Below are positions 8,690-16,804 of a stretch of DNA of 38,145 nucleotides, piece by piece (the stretch's first letter is position 1; each line of letters starts with the position of its first letter). The notes under the pieces were generated by a model. That model did not search any database. It was given only the letters and a program-made list of their open reading frames with translations, and was not told where the DNA came from. Origin of the DNA: CBDBJK01 sp965206395 (GTDB taxonomy: Bacteria; Chloroflexota; Dehalococcoidia; Lucifugimonadales; CATOSD01); assembly GCA_965206395.1 (NCBI GenBank), contig CBDBJK010000021.1:1-38145 (forward strand). Direction: 5' to 3'. A program made the position numbers and the translations under genes.

Positions 8690-8804
8690 GTCCTGCTCCT
8701 TCACGTCGGTTAGTTGCCGGTTATTTTAGGAGCTGGACTCTCTCTTAGCCAGTTGTCTAGTTTTTGGGTACCACCTCAGTCTTCCTGCTTCGTTTGACAG
8801 TTCT

Positions 8805-9321
8805 CTATCGCTCGTCTTCCTCCGTCGAGACAGTTGGTGGTGCGCCGGGAGAACGGGACGTCAGCATTAGCAATCCTGCTGCTACGTAGGTGAAGGAGAA
8901 AACCAGGAATGAGAAGCCGTAGCTGTTTTCAGGTGTCCACGTCCATCGGCGAACATGGGGCTAAACGACCCGACAACCTGTCCAACGGGTGTTGTTAGGC
9001 CGCGGATAGCGCCCACGTGTTGGCGGCCAAAGTATGACGCCCATGCCACGTTCAATAGAGTCCCCTGTCCTCCAATCATAAACCCGTTTATGGCGGCGTA
9101 GGCAAACAGCATCTGGACGTTCTGTGCCCAAACCAGCATGAGCAGACACAAACCATCATTGGAATCACGAAGAAAGATACGCCAAAACCGCTTATACCGA
9201 AAATGACCATACCGGAGGCAAAGGTAATGAGGACGATAGTCCAGCCGTAGAATATATGCCGTGTAACCAGTCTCTCAATGAGCCGGTCTACTCTTGTTAT
9301 CTGTAGTGTGGAGTTTTTCAA
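8805..9321 (-). pseudogene. MFS transporter remnant, internal deletion plus frameshift
   Basis: Two ends of one major facilitator gene remain. From 9321 the N-terminus reads TRHIFYGWTIVLITFASGMV and FGVSFFVIPM, the first membrane helix. At about 9140-9155 the sequence jumps, in another frame, to LLMLVWAQNVQMLFAYAAIN and ASYFGRQHVGAIRGLTTPVG, which match the region of helices 9-11. A one-base loss near 8950 (GCCGGATGG to GCCGATGG) shifts the frame again before the last helix SYGFSFLVFSFTYVAAGLL and a hydrophilic tail ending at 8805. Compared with the intact MFS gene at 18200-19540, about 260 central residues are gone. The product cannot be a transporter. It probably belonged to the oxalate/formate or monocarboxylate antiporter group. 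Confidence 0.75.
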
Positions 9322-9336
9322 TACTTCTACGGTGAC

Positions 9337-10560
9337 CTATTGTGGCTCGTTGAATTCGATCATGATAATTCTCAATATCTGATCGTCGCCTGATATCAGC
9401 TTGATGTGCGCGACGAGTTTTGTGCCATCCCTATTCCAGGAACTGTCCGCCGCGATGACAGACGCATCAGAGATGGATTCAGGGAATCCAGATTCATTGA
9501 AATGGGTCAACTGCTGCTTGTCTGAACCGTCGCTATTCATAATCCAAAAATCTGTCTTCAGCGTCTTCACCTTTCTGCGTTCCCAGTTATACCCTTCGCT
9601 GCTAACCCAGACGATTTTTCTCCCGCTTGGCGATAATATGGCGTGCTCGTCCCATACGGATTCAGAATCCGTGAGCCTCTTCAACTCCTGGCTGGCGATG
9701 TCCATCGACCATATGTCCAGGTCATAGAATCCATTCTCACGACCGGCGTCGGAAGAAAATAGCACGCTCGTTCCGTCTAGCGTGAACTCATGGCTTTCGT
9801 AGAAGGTGCTCCTCTTTCCATCCGGGCGAAAGACCGTCTCGTTCGTCAGCCGGGGGATGCCGTCGCCGTCGAAGGAGAAATCAGCCACCTTGAACACCCA
9901 TTCTCCGCCGATAAACTTCTTTTCTCTTTCGGCCCAGAAAAGCCTGGAGCCGTCAGGAGAAAAATGAGGATGCAGAATCGCTTCCGACTTCTCTATCTGG
10001 GTTAGCTGATGGAACTCAGCGCCAGCCCTGTCTGTGAGCCACAGGTTGTTGTTCACTCCAGCCCCGCCTTGGCCCAGATTGCCCCGCACGGAGCCGAGGT
10101 CTGGGTCTTGAGCCTGGAAAACAATCCGCTCCCCGTCGGGATGCCAGGCTGGTTGACCGTTATGCAGCTGCGGCACATCATCCCTGTCGCAGGTCAGGCA
10201 TGTCTTGTTCGAGGCGTCGGAGTTCATCGTCCAGAGGTCGTAAAACTCATCCTCGCCGATCATTCCGAAGGCTATCAGATCGTTCGCGTGCGACCAGTCC
10301 ACGCGGCCGCCCACATCGTCAATAATGGTGGAGATGGATTTCACCAGTGATTTGGGCGAGCCTTCAGGGTCAGAAGGCAAAGGCGTTGGGGTGTCTATAG
10401 GCTCCGATGTGGGAGTCGGCGTAAGCCCTGGTGGGGTCGGTTCTAAAATGGCTTGTTCTTCGTCATCACGGCCTGATCTCAGGGCACCGATAACCAGGAC
10501 GATGACGACCAGAACCAGCCCGGCGAAGATGATTGTTCTTGTGTTGAGGCGATCTTTCAC
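9337..10560 (-). CDS. Membrane-anchored PD40/TolB-like beta-propeller protein
   Basis: A 407-residue protein starting at a GTG (10558-10560). A single hydrophobic segment (about residues 10-27, IIFAGLVLVVIVLVIGAL) anchors it to the membrane. A Thr/Pro-rich linker (about 39-66) then leads into a propeller. At least five PD40/WD40-like blades are visible, with motifs such as PAWHPDGERIVFQA, PHFSPDGSRLFWAE, FTLDGTSVLFSSDAG and LSPSGRKIVWVS, and repeated DLWTMNSDAS/DFWIMNSDGS turns. The domain should sit outside the membrane and resembles the C-terminal half of TolB. No Pal or Tol partners are nearby, so a Tol role is unlikely; ligand or peptide binding is more probable. The Thr/Pro linker recurs in the lipoprotein at 25813-27234. 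Confidence 0.75.
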   Translation of the reverse strand: MKDRLNTRTIIFAGLVLVVIVLVIGALRSGRDDEEQAILEPTPPGLTPTPTSEPIDTPTPLPSDPEGSPKSLVKSISTIIDDVGGRVDWSHANDLIAFGMIGEDEFYDLWTMNSDASNKTCLTCDRDDVPQLHNGQPAWHPDGERIVFQAQDPDLGSVRGNLGQGGAGVNNNLWLTDRAGAEFHQLTQIEKSEAILHPHFSPDGSRLFWAEREKKFIGGEWVFKVADFSFDGDGIPRLTNETVFRPDGKRSTFYESHEFTLDGTSVLFSSDAGRENGFYDLDIWSMDIASQELKRLTDSESVWDEHAILSPSGRKIVWVSSEGYNWERRKVKTLKTDFWIMNSDGSDKQQLTHFNESGFPESISDASVIAADSSWNRDGTKLVAHIKLISGDDQILRIIMIEFNEPQ

Positions 10561-10598
10561 ATTTACTCTTTGTCATTGGGCAAAATTTTCCTGAAATA

Positions 10599-10626
10599 AT
10601 TATAGCAATTGCCGGGGGTCGGACAA
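10599..10626 (-). promoter_or_regulatory. Promoter for the PD40 protein gene
   Basis: On the minus strand: TTGTCC (10626-10621), a 16-base spacer and TATAAT (10604-10599) with an extended TG (TGCTATAAT). It lies about 40 bases upstream of the GTG start. Confidence 0.6.
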
Positions 10627-10715
10627 GGACACTTTCGAGCATGGTCAGGGGGGAAACATTGTGTGATTCGCAAACCAGGGCAAAACCAATTCCGCCTGGA
10701 CGCAGAAAATAATTT

Positions 10716-10754
10716 CCTCTCCCTTGATGGGAGAGGACCAAGGCGAGGGTGAGG
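10716..10754. repeat. Dispersed nested palindrome, half copy
   Basis: Inner hairpin CCTCTCCC-TTGAT-GGGAGAGG (10716-10736), followed by one outer arm GCGAGGGTGAGG. This copy lacks a clear left outer arm. It lies upstream of the PD40 gene and downstream of the AMP nucleosidase gene. Confidence 0.6.
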
Positions 10755-10789
10755 CGTCTGCAAGAAGAAGGAGCCGCCTCTGAAGAGAA

Positions 10790-11571
10790 TCAGTAATGGA
10801 AGTGCCTGATTTGCTCTCCACGCCCGCCTATTTCGGTCATGGACTCGATACCAATTTGCAGGTGAATGTCAGACCACTCTTCAGTCACCTGAGCGTCCGA
10901 CTCCTCCGTCTTGATGCCTCCGGGCATGACTGGCACGTCGGACACCAGCAGAAGCGCACCACGCGAGATTGCGTTGTAGTGCCCGACAATCAAGATGGTC
11001 GCAGTCTCCATATCAATGGCAATGCAGGTCAGCCGCTTAGCCTATCAAGGAACTCGTTATCGTGTTCCCACAATCGCCGGTTCGTCGTGTAGACAACTCC
11101 GGTTCGGTACTCGTACCCTTTCTCCATGACCTTCTCGGAAACGAATTTGTGCAGCTTGAACGAAGGAAGCGCGGGAACCTCGGGCGGGAAATAATCGTTG
11201 CTTGTGCCCTCGCCCCGAATGGCCGCGATTGGCAGGATGAAGTGTCCTATCTCTGTGGAATCCTTTAGCCCGCCACATTTGCCGAGGTAGAGGATGCCTT
11301 TGGGTTGCCGGGCTATGAGCAGGTCCATTATCGTCGCCGCGTTAGCCGAGCCAATGCCGAAGTTGATTATCGTAAGCCCGCTAGAGTTGGTTGCCGCCTG
11401 CATCGGCTTATCCTCGCCACGAATCTCGCAATCGAAAAGCTCGGCAAACTTTGTGATGTAGTATTGAAAATTCGTCAGCAGGACATAGTCCCCGAACTCA
11501 TCCAGATTCATGCCTGTGTAGCGGGGTAGCCAGTTTCTGGCGATCTCAAACCGATTTGTTGTAGTAGCCAT
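10790..11571 (-). pseudogene. AMP nucleosidase-like phosphorylase with a single frameshift
   Basis: Restoring one base gives a 260-residue nucleoside phosphorylase-fold enzyme (PNP_UDP_1) of the short AMP nucleosidase type, which hydrolyses AMP to adenine and ribose 5-phosphate. The first part (from ATG at 11571) has TIINFGIGSANAATIMDLL, GILYLGKCGGL, the GHFILPIAAIRGEGTS loop and TTNRRLWEHDNEFLDRL. It then hits TGA at 11029-11031. The second part continues in another frame with CIAIDMETATILIVGHYN, where MET is the ribose-binding Met-Glu motif, then RGALLLVSDVPVMPGGIKT and a C-terminus ending RHFHY. CTAAAGCGG shortened to CTAAGCGG (plus-strand 11034-11039) explains the break. The rest is well conserved, so the lesion is recent or a sequence error. 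Confidence 0.8.
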
Positions 11572-11597
11572 ACGCCTGAAAACCCCTGGAGCGTATA

Positions 11598-11647
11598 GCC
11601 CCCTAATCTACCCTCTCACTAAAAAAGGGAGACGACAGATAGGGGGC
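11598..11647. repeat. Imperfect nested palindrome
   Basis: Outer arms GCCCCCTAATCT and AGATAGGGGGC enclose CCCTCTCAC and AAGGGAG. The layout is the same as the other intergenic repeats but the sequence is more degenerate. It lies upstream of the AMP nucleosidase start. Confidence 0.5.
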
Positions 11648-11813
11648 AGTTCATAAAGTCCAATTCGACGGAGTAATAGAGCGTCCAGTGCCATCTACTT
11701 GCCCCTGTAGTTAAAATATGACGGTATCAGATTTGTGGCACCGATGCCAGCGTCCTCTCGATCTCCTCTTAAGGATATACGAAGTCAGTCAACGAACCGG
11801 CCTGATATGCATC

Positions 11814-12003
11814 CTAGGCGCTCATGTCAAAATAGCCGTGACCGAAAACCCGGAAGCGGCAAGGCTTTTGCTGGTAGCTCACGTTCACCATGTAGACCTT
11901 GCATTCCATATCGAGGAAGTTGTAGGCCATCGCAATCGCGCTACCTCGCTAGCCCGCGCCTGTCTCGGTGGTAATTCGCATGACGCCCTATTGCTTGTTG
12001 GGC
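11814..12003 (-). pseudogene. Remnant of a TrpB2-type tryptophan synthase beta gene
   Basis: Read on the minus strand in one frame, this stretch gives NKQ-stop-GVMRITTETGAG-stop-RGSAIAMAYNFLDM, followed by ECKVYMVNVSYQQKP and then unrelated residues to a stop at 11814-11816. The order matches TrpB2-type (TrpB-like) PLP enzymes, which read NKKEGVKR, TTETGAGQWGSALA and DMEC-VYMV-VSY-QKPYR here. The stops fall where Glu and Gln are expected (GAG and CAG to TAG). Only about 65 of some 430 codons survive. It is a decayed fragment with no function. The overlapping plus-strand ORF 11718-12023 is its antisense shadow. Confidence 0.65.
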
Positions 12004-12024
12004 CGTCTTTACTGCTGATATAAT
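11995..12024 (+). promoter_or_regulatory. Promoter for proB
   Basis: TTGTTG (11995-12000), an 18-base spacer and TATAAT (12019-12024) with an extended TG (TGATATAAT). It overlaps the edge of the trpB2 remnant. The transcript would start about 45 bases before the ATG of proB. Confidence 0.6.
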
Positions 12025-12076
12025 GATGCCGTCCGCTGTGGAATGTGGATAACCCTGATCGCATCGAGATTCCTTT

Positions 12077-13249
12077 ATGCCATCAAAGAAAGACCCTACA
12101 ACTGCTCAGGCCGAAGGCGTTTCTGACAGAGGCGCGCTCTCATATCGTCGTGTTGTCGTCAAGGCGGGAACGAGCCTGCTGACAGGCGGAGCCGACCGGC
12201 TTGACCTTGAGACGATGGCGACGCTCGTGGGTCAGATTGCGAGGCTGCACGCCCTTGGAATCGAGGTGATGCTCGTCTCGTCCGGCGCGGTGGCGGCAGG
12301 CCGTCACGTGCTTGGCGTAGCGCGTGAGGGGAAAGACCTCCCACTGAGGCAAGCGCTCGCGGCGGTAGGGCAGGGCCATCTCATGCACGCCTACGAACAG
12401 CTCTTTAGCTGGCACGATATCCCCGTAGCCCAGGCGTTGCTGTCCCGCAGAGACCTCACCGACAGGCTAGGCTACCTGAACGTGCGCAATACCCTATCAG
12501 CCTTGCTTGAGCATCGGGTCGTGCCCATCATCAACGAGAACGACGTCGTGGCTGTGGAGGAGTTGACGGGCAACGTTTTCGGGGACAACGACACGCTTTC
12601 GGCGATGGTCGCCAATATCGTCGACGCCGACCTGCTGGTAATGCTGGGAGAGATCAAGGGGCTGTTCACCGCAGACCCTCACCTCGACCCGAACGCTCGC
12701 CTCATCCCTGTCGTGGAGCGTATCAGCGACGACATCGAGACGATGGGAGGACCGTCCTGGAAAAGCAATGGCAGGGGCGGCATGGCAACGAAACTCGACG
12801 CCGCCAGACTTGCGACCGCATCGGGAATCAACGTGGTCATCGCAAGCGGACTGGAACCGAATGTGCTTGCCAGACTCATCGACGGTGAGAGCATTGGCAC
12901 ACTCTTTCCAGCAACAAGCTCGAAGATGGAGAGCAGGAAACGCTGGATGCTCAGTGGGCTTTCCATCAAAGGCGAAATCGTCGTGGACGACGGGGCTGCT
13001 TCAGTCCTCCGCAGCAAGCATCGCAGCCTGCTTCCCGCTGGAGTCAAAGACGTGCGCGGCCCTTTCGAGCGTGGTGACATCGTCTCCATTCTGAACGCGC
13101 GACAAGTCCAGATAGCCTGTGGCATTACAAACTACAGCTCAAGTGACATAAACGAAATCAAAGGCGTCCACTCCGACCGCATTGCGGAGACACTTGGGCA
13201 TCAGTACGGCGACGAGATTGTGCATCGAAACAACATGGTTATTTTATAG
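12077..13249 (+). CDS. proB: Glutamate 5-kinase
   Basis: A 390-residue ProB that phosphorylates L-glutamate with ATP, the first step of proline synthesis. The amino acid kinase domain has RRVVVKAGTSLLT (Lys29), EVMLVSSGAVAAGRHVLG, YLNVRNTLSALLE, VPIINENDVVA, FGDNDTLSAMVA, GLFTADPH and GRGGMATKLDAARLA. A C-terminal PUA domain starts near residue 290 (KGEIVVDDGAASVLRSK, LLPAGVKDVRGPFERGDIV). This is the typical long two-domain form. No proA follows in the window, so the pathway gene must lie elsewhere. The ribosome-binding site is weak, with GAG about 9 bases upstream of the ATG. Confidence 0.95.
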   Translation: MPSKKDPTTAQAEGVSDRGALSYRRVVVKAGTSLLTGGADRLDLETMATLVGQIARLHALGIEVMLVSSGAVAAGRHVLGVAREGKDLPLRQALAAVGQGHLMHAYEQLFSWHDIPVAQALLSRRDLTDRLGYLNVRNTLSALLEHRVVPIINENDVVAVEELTGNVFGDNDTLSAMVANIVDADLLVMLGEIKGLFTADPHLDPNARLIPVVERISDDIETMGGPSWKSNGRGGMATKLDAARLATASGINVVIASGLEPNVLARLIDGESIGTLFPATSSKMESRKRWMLSGLSIKGEIVVDDGAASVLRSKHRSLLPAGVKDVRGPFERGDIVSILNARQVQIACGITNYSSSDINEIKGVHSDRIAETLGHQYGDEIVHRNNMVIL

Positions 13250-13267
13250 CAATTGCTGACAAAGCAC

Positions 13268-13350
13268 TGACCTCACCCCCTTCCCCTCTCCGTGAACGGA
13301 GAGGGGTGACTTAAAACCAGGTCTCTCTTAGATTTCGCGGGGTGAGGTCA
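13268..13350. repeat. Dispersed nested palindrome, complete copy
   Basis: Perfect 12-bp outer arms TGACCTCACCCC (13268-13279) and GGGGTGAGGTCA (13339-13350) enclose an 11-bp hairpin CCCCTCTCCGT-GA-ACGGAGAGGGG (13283-13306). It lies between proB and the next operon. The inner hairpin could also stop transcription after proB, although no T tract follows. Confidence 0.8.
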
Positions 13351-13499
13351 GAAGGCATGTCATCTACTGCGTTCGAGCATATCTATTACTTATATGCCTA
13401 TATCAGCCCAGAGGGAGACTAAGCTGAGGGTGAACAATAACTACTCGCGCAAGAGCCAGCAATTGCAAAGACTATAAACGTCACAGGAGGGCCATACTA

Positions 13500-14375
13500 A
13501 TGGAAAAACGAATGCTTGGCCGTACAGGTCACGAAAGCACCATCATAACCTTTGGAACGGCTGGCGTCGGTCGCGTGACACAGGACGTGGCGGACAAAGC
13601 AATCAAGCTTATCTTCGAGTATGGCGTTAACCACGTCGACATCGCGCCAACCTACGGCGAAGCGATGGAGCGACTCAATCCCTGGATGCCTAAGATTAGA
13701 GACAAGGTTTTCCTTGGAGCCAAAACCGGCAAGCGCACGAAAGACGAAGCCTGGGCCGACATCAAAGACAGTATGCGTCGGCTGGGCGTCGATTCCTTCG
13801 ACCTGTTCCAGCTTCACGGCGTCAAGACGATGGACGAGCTAGACGCCGTTACCGCGCCCGGCGGCGCTTTAGAGGCGCTTGTCGAACTGCGCGAGCAGGG
13901 ATTGACGAAGTGGATTGGCATCACAGGGCATGGCCCGGAGGCTCCGCGAGTCCATCTTGAGGGGCTGCGGCGGTTCGACTTCGACACGATAATGTTCCCG
14001 GTGAGTGCATCTATCTTTCGCAATCCTGATTACGCGAAAGACGCAAGCGAGCTTATGGCGGCGGCTCGGTCGCAAAACGTCGGCGTTCAGGGCATCAAGA
14101 TGATCGCTCGCGGCGGATGGGGCGACCGCGAACGCGAGATGACGACGTGGTACGACCCACACCGCGAGCAAGAGGACATCGATCGCGCCCTGTGGTGGAT
14201 GCTGTCTCAACCTCTCCATACCGCGCCTAGCGCCGGCGAAGTGACGCTGCTCGATAAGGTGTTGAACGCTGCCGAGCGGTTCACACATCTCAGCGACAGC
14301 GAACAGGAGCAGGTTGTGAGCAGTCAGCGACCACCCCTGCCGGAGCCTGGGCTAGGCATTCTATCGGCAGTCTGA
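13500..14375 (+). CDS. Aldo/keto reductase
   Basis: A 291-residue aldo/keto reductase of the short monomeric type. The catalytic tetrad is visible: Asp47 and Tyr52 in HVDIAPTYGEAMERL, Lys75 in LGAKTGK and His106 in DLFQLHGVKT. The N-terminus MEKRMLGRTGHESTIITFGT is canonical. The coenzyme end is less typical (GVQGIKMIARGGWG, then ALWWMLSQPLHTAPSAGE), as in the YghZ/oxidoreductase-like branch often found in Chloroflexota. It should use NAD(P)H on an unknown carbonyl. A strong AGGAGG lies 11 bases before the ATG. The hydrolase gene follows after 30 bases, so the two are likely co-transcribed. Confidence 0.85.
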   Translation: MEKRMLGRTGHESTIITFGTAGVGRVTQDVADKAIKLIFEYGVNHVDIAPTYGEAMERLNPWMPKIRDKVFLGAKTGKRTKDEAWADIKDSMRRLGVDSFDLFQLHGVKTMDELDAVTAPGGALEALVELREQGLTKWIGITGHGPEAPRVHLEGLRRFDFDTIMFPVSASIFRNPDYAKDASELMAAARSQNVGVQGIKMIARGGWGDREREMTTWYDPHREQEDIDRALWWMLSQPLHTAPSAGEVTLLDKVLNAAERFTHLSDSEQEQVVSSQRPPLPEPGLGILSAV

Positions 14376-14405
14376 CAATAAAAACCCCATGCACGGAGGC
14401 TGAAA

Positions 14406-15263
14406 ATGCCTGCAGACCTGGTAGAGGTCACGACGCCGGAAGGCATAGCGCTATCTGGCGCGTATTTTGCTCCGACGGGGCAGGGCGGCTCTCAGACCGT
14501 TGATGCAGTGCTATTCTTTCACGGCGACGGCGGCCATTTCTACAGCCCCATGTATCTCGGACTGGGCCAGAGATTAGCCGAGCAAGGTATCGCCTTCCTC
14601 ACGGCCAACCGGCGAGGCCACGACCAGGTTGCAAATGGCGTTAGAGGTGGGCCTCTGGCAGGCTACGCCTTCGAGTCTGTGGACGAATCCAGGGCCGACT
14701 TTGGGGTCTGGCTGGAGCTGCTTCGGGAGCGAGGACACCGGCGCATCGTCATTGGCGGACATAGCGGTGGAGCTGTGAGAGCGGCTTACGCTCAGGCCAA
14801 CGAGAAATTCGCCAACGTCGTCGCGATCATCCCCGTTTCGCCGGGAGAGTACGACCATGAGGGCCTGATCTCACTGCATGGCGAAGATTTCACTGGCCCG
14901 TATCGAGAGTCCGAGCGAAACGTGGCAGATGGCAACCCCGACGCTTTTCTGCGTCCGGGCGTGCCGTGGGGGTCGATGTGGACTGCTCGCGCCTTCATAG
15001 ACTGCTTCAATCCTGACAATCGCTACAGCGTCACGACGCATGCGGCCAACACAGGATGCCCCACCTATTTCATATTCGGCTCTGAGGAGTGCGCTGTCGG
15101 CGGCCCTCAAGAGCTACCGGCGTGCGGAGCGGCCCGACGCAGCCTTGAAGCGGCAGGCTATCCGCATGTAAAGGTCAGTGTCATTGATGGGGCCAACCAC
15201 GGCTACGTAGACCGCCAGGAGGAGCTTTTTGAGGCTATGTTCTCCTGGTTACAAAAGATATAA
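14406..15263 (+). CDS. Alpha/beta hydrolase
   Basis: A 285-residue alpha/beta hydrolase-fold protein. The oxyanion region is VLFFHGDGGHFYSP. The nucleophile elbow is IGGHSGGAVRA with Ser120. The catalytic His is probably in the C-terminal GANHGYVDRQE, and the acid lies near YFIFGSEECAVGG. No signal peptide is seen, so it is cytosolic. GGAGG sits 8 bases before the ATG. It follows the aldo/keto reductase closely and probably forms a two-gene operon. Esterase, thioesterase or carboxymethylenebutenolidase-like activity are all possible. Confidence 0.75.
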   Translation: MPADLVEVTTPEGIALSGAYFAPTGQGGSQTVDAVLFFHGDGGHFYSPMYLGLGQRLAEQGIAFLTANRRGHDQVANGVRGGPLAGYAFESVDESRADFGVWLELLRERGHRRIVIGGHSGGAVRAAYAQANEKFANVVAIIPVSPGEYDHEGLISLHGEDFTGPYRESERNVADGNPDAFLRPGVPWGSMWTARAFIDCFNPDNRYSVTTHAANTGCPTYFIFGSEECAVGGPQELPACGAARRSLEAAGYPHVKVSVIDGANHGYVDRQEELFEAMFSWLQKI

Positions 15264-15266
15264 GCT

Positions 15267-15292
15267 CTTTCTAACCCTGCCTTCGAGGAAGG
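15267..15292. repeat. Short palindrome with CTTTCTAACCCTG arm
   Basis: CTTTCTAACCCTG (15267-15279) precedes the hairpin CCTTC-GAG-GAAGG (15280-15292), just after the hydrolase stop. The same 13-mer recurs exactly at 37884-37896, also just downstream of a gene, without the hairpin. Confidence 0.45.
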
Positions 15293-15353
15293 AGGACCGC
15301 TGGCTAGGGAGAGCAAATTCAAAATAGAGCGATGTGTTGGGTGTGATGCGCTC

Positions 15354-15466
15354 TGACCTCACCCCACGCAGATCGAAGGCACGCCCCATTGTTGGCCGCC
15401 CCTCTCCTCTAGAGGAGAGGGGCCGTGTAAACATACTTCAAGCCCTAGATGACGTGGGGTGAGGTC
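15354..15466. repeat. Dispersed nested palindrome, complete copy
   Basis: Perfect 14-bp outer arms GACCTCACCCCACG (15355-15368) and CGTGGGGTGAGGTC (15453-15466) enclose a perfect 26-bp palindrome centred between 15410 and 15411 (GCCCCTCTCCTCT and its complement, 15398-15423). It lies between two convergent genes and is one of the best preserved copies. Confidence 0.85.
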
Positions 15467-15519
15467 GGTAGGCTGCATCACAACGATATTTCATGACAAT
15501 TACCTGCCCTCACCAGCCG

Positions 15520-16620
15520 TTATGACGAGGATAGGGTCACTTCCTCTTCGCTGTTGACCTCTTCTACAAGATCTATCAGATGGCCGAGTGTCTCGATACG
15601 CTGCTTGACTGTGGGCTTCTCCCGGTGTCCTCGATCCGAGTAACGGAACCGCAACGACGGACTGAGAGTCGTCACTCCGGCGGCGCGGTAGGCTCTTATG
15701 CGTTCTTTGACCATCTCGTCGGTGCCGATGAGGTTGGACTTCAGCACCAACTCATCGGGCACAAGTTTGCGCGCTTCGTCCCGGTTGCCTTCTACCCAGA
15801 GTCTCTGGACTTCTTTCGCTATGTCTGAGTAACCAGCACGTTGATATGCCGCGTTATAGAAGTTGAACTGACGCGAACCCATAGCGCCCAGCGTGAAGGC
15901 TAGACCTGGCTTGAAGGCTTCTACCGCGTCATCTACTTCGTCAGTGAAATAGATAGACCCGCCAGCTTGCAGGTCGATGTCTTCAAACGAACGCCCCGCA
16001 TCCTCAGCGCCCTGCCGGATGTGGTCGAAGAAGATGTCCGCGTGGTCGGGCATGAACGACGCGCCCTTCCATCCGTCGGCAAGCTCACCCGTGAGGCGCA
16101 GGTTCTGCGGGCCGAGAGATGCGATGTATATCGGGATGTCGGGGTCGGGCTTTCCCTCCACGCGAATGGACTTTCCCTGGCCCTCTCTGACAGGCAGGCG
16201 GTATATCTGTCCCTCATAGGCCACACGTTCCCCGCTGAAGACGCGCTTCATGATTTCGATTGTCTCGCGAGTGCGCAGAACAGGTTTGTCGAATATGACG
16301 CCGTGGAAGCCCTCGATAACCTGTGGCCCGCTTGTGCCAACGCCCAGCAGAAAGCGTCCGCCGGACATCGAGTTAAGCGACATCGCGGTCATAGCCATAT
16401 TCGTCGGCGTTCGTGCCCCGACCTGAAGGATGCCAGTGCCGAGCTTGATAGTGGACGTTTTCGCCGCGAGATAGGCGAGCGGGGTCGCGCCGTCCATTCC
16501 CCATGCCTCTGGCGACCAGATGCTGTGGATCCCCATTCGCTCTGCTTCGATGGCGAATGTGGCGAGGTCGTCCCAACTCTCTACCGCGTAGCCATCGATG
16601 AATCCCGTCGATACTCGCAT
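15520..16620 (-). CDS. LLM-class (F420/flavin-dependent) oxidoreductase
   Basis: A 366-residue luciferase-like monooxygenase-fold protein. Typical features are AIEAERMGIHSIWSPEAWG, LAAKTSTIKLGTGILQV, ARTPTNMAMTAMSLNSMSGG, RFLLGVGTSGPQVIEGFHG, DIPIYIASLGPQNLRLTGEL and ADGWKGASFMPDH. The pattern resembles F420-dependent methylenetetrahydromethanopterin reductase-like and other F420 enzymes, which are numerous in SAR202-type Chloroflexota. FMN cannot be excluded. The ATG at 16618-16620 is chosen over an ATG 16 codons upstream because GGAGGG precedes it; the upstream ATG also overlaps the promoter. The electron acceptor and substrate are unknown. Confidence 0.85.
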   Translation of the reverse strand: MRVSTGFIDGYAVESWDDLATFAIEAERMGIHSIWSPEAWGMDGATPLAYLAAKTSTIKLGTGILQVGARTPTNMAMTAMSLNSMSGGRFLLGVGTSGPQVIEGFHGVIFDKPVLRTRETIEIMKRVFSGERVAYEGQIYRLPVREGQGKSIRVEGKPDPDIPIYIASLGPQNLRLTGELADGWKGASFMPDHADIFFDHIRQGAEDAGRSFEDIDLQAGGSIYFTDEVDDAVEAFKPGLAFTLGAMGSRQFNFYNAAYQRAGYSDIAKEVQRLWVEGNRDEARKLVPDELVLKSNLIGTDEMVKERIRAYRAAGVTTLSPSLRFRYSDRGHREKPTVKQRIETLGHLIDLVEEVNSEEEVTLSSS

Positions 16621-16647
16621 GCCAAACCCTCCGTTGCTGATGCGGCG

Positions 16648-16676
16648 AGTGTAGCAGTGGCCTAACACGCCGTCAA
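16648..16676 (-). promoter_or_regulatory. Promoter for the LLM oxidoreductase gene
   Basis: On the minus strand: TTGACG (16676-16671), a 17-base spacer and TACACT (16653-16648) with an extended TG (TGCTACACT). The leader would be about 20 bases. It matches the arrangement at 31655-31683 almost exactly. Confidence 0.75.
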
Positions 16677-16804
16677 CCGCCTCATCTCACTGGTCACATG
16701 CGTGCCGAGACTGTCAGGTTGTCGATAGCATCTGGTCAGGAAAGCGGCTGCATGGCGTAGTCTACTGTAGGCGTCGCACAATGATTCGATTACGGAGGGA
16801 TGAC

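Larger units (their letters stand above)
7456..8778 (-). mobile_element. IS3-family insertion sequence, complete
   Basis: A 1.3-kb element with two overlapping ORFs on the minus strand, bounded by imperfect terminal inverted repeats. The left end starts TAAGGTGGACCCC (7456 on). The right end, read inward, starts TGAGGTGGTACCC (from 8778). About 17 of 25 positions match, including GACA at the inner edge. An ACT just outside could extend both repeats by two or three bases. I see no target-site duplication, so the copy may be old or rearranged. It lies between the 3' ends of the broken CocE gene and the MFS remnant, and interrupts neither directly. Confidence 0.85.

Noticed and set aside
7446..8785. 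Target-site duplication flanking the IS
   Set aside because: Bases outside the inverted repeats (CGAAT on the left, CTTCC on the right) do not match.
11029..11039. Programmed frameshift in the AMP nucleosidase gene
   Set aside because: No slippery heptamer or downstream structure is present; a simple one-base loss in an A run explains the break.
11718..12023. Plus-strand ORF of 101 codons
   Set aside because: It is the antisense of the decayed trpB2 fragment; its residues show no family pattern, while the minus strand does.
13245..13256. TATAGCAATTGC at the end of proB as a promoter, identical to a 12-mer at 10601-10612
   Set aside because: On the minus strand it would read into proB antisense; no gene starts there.
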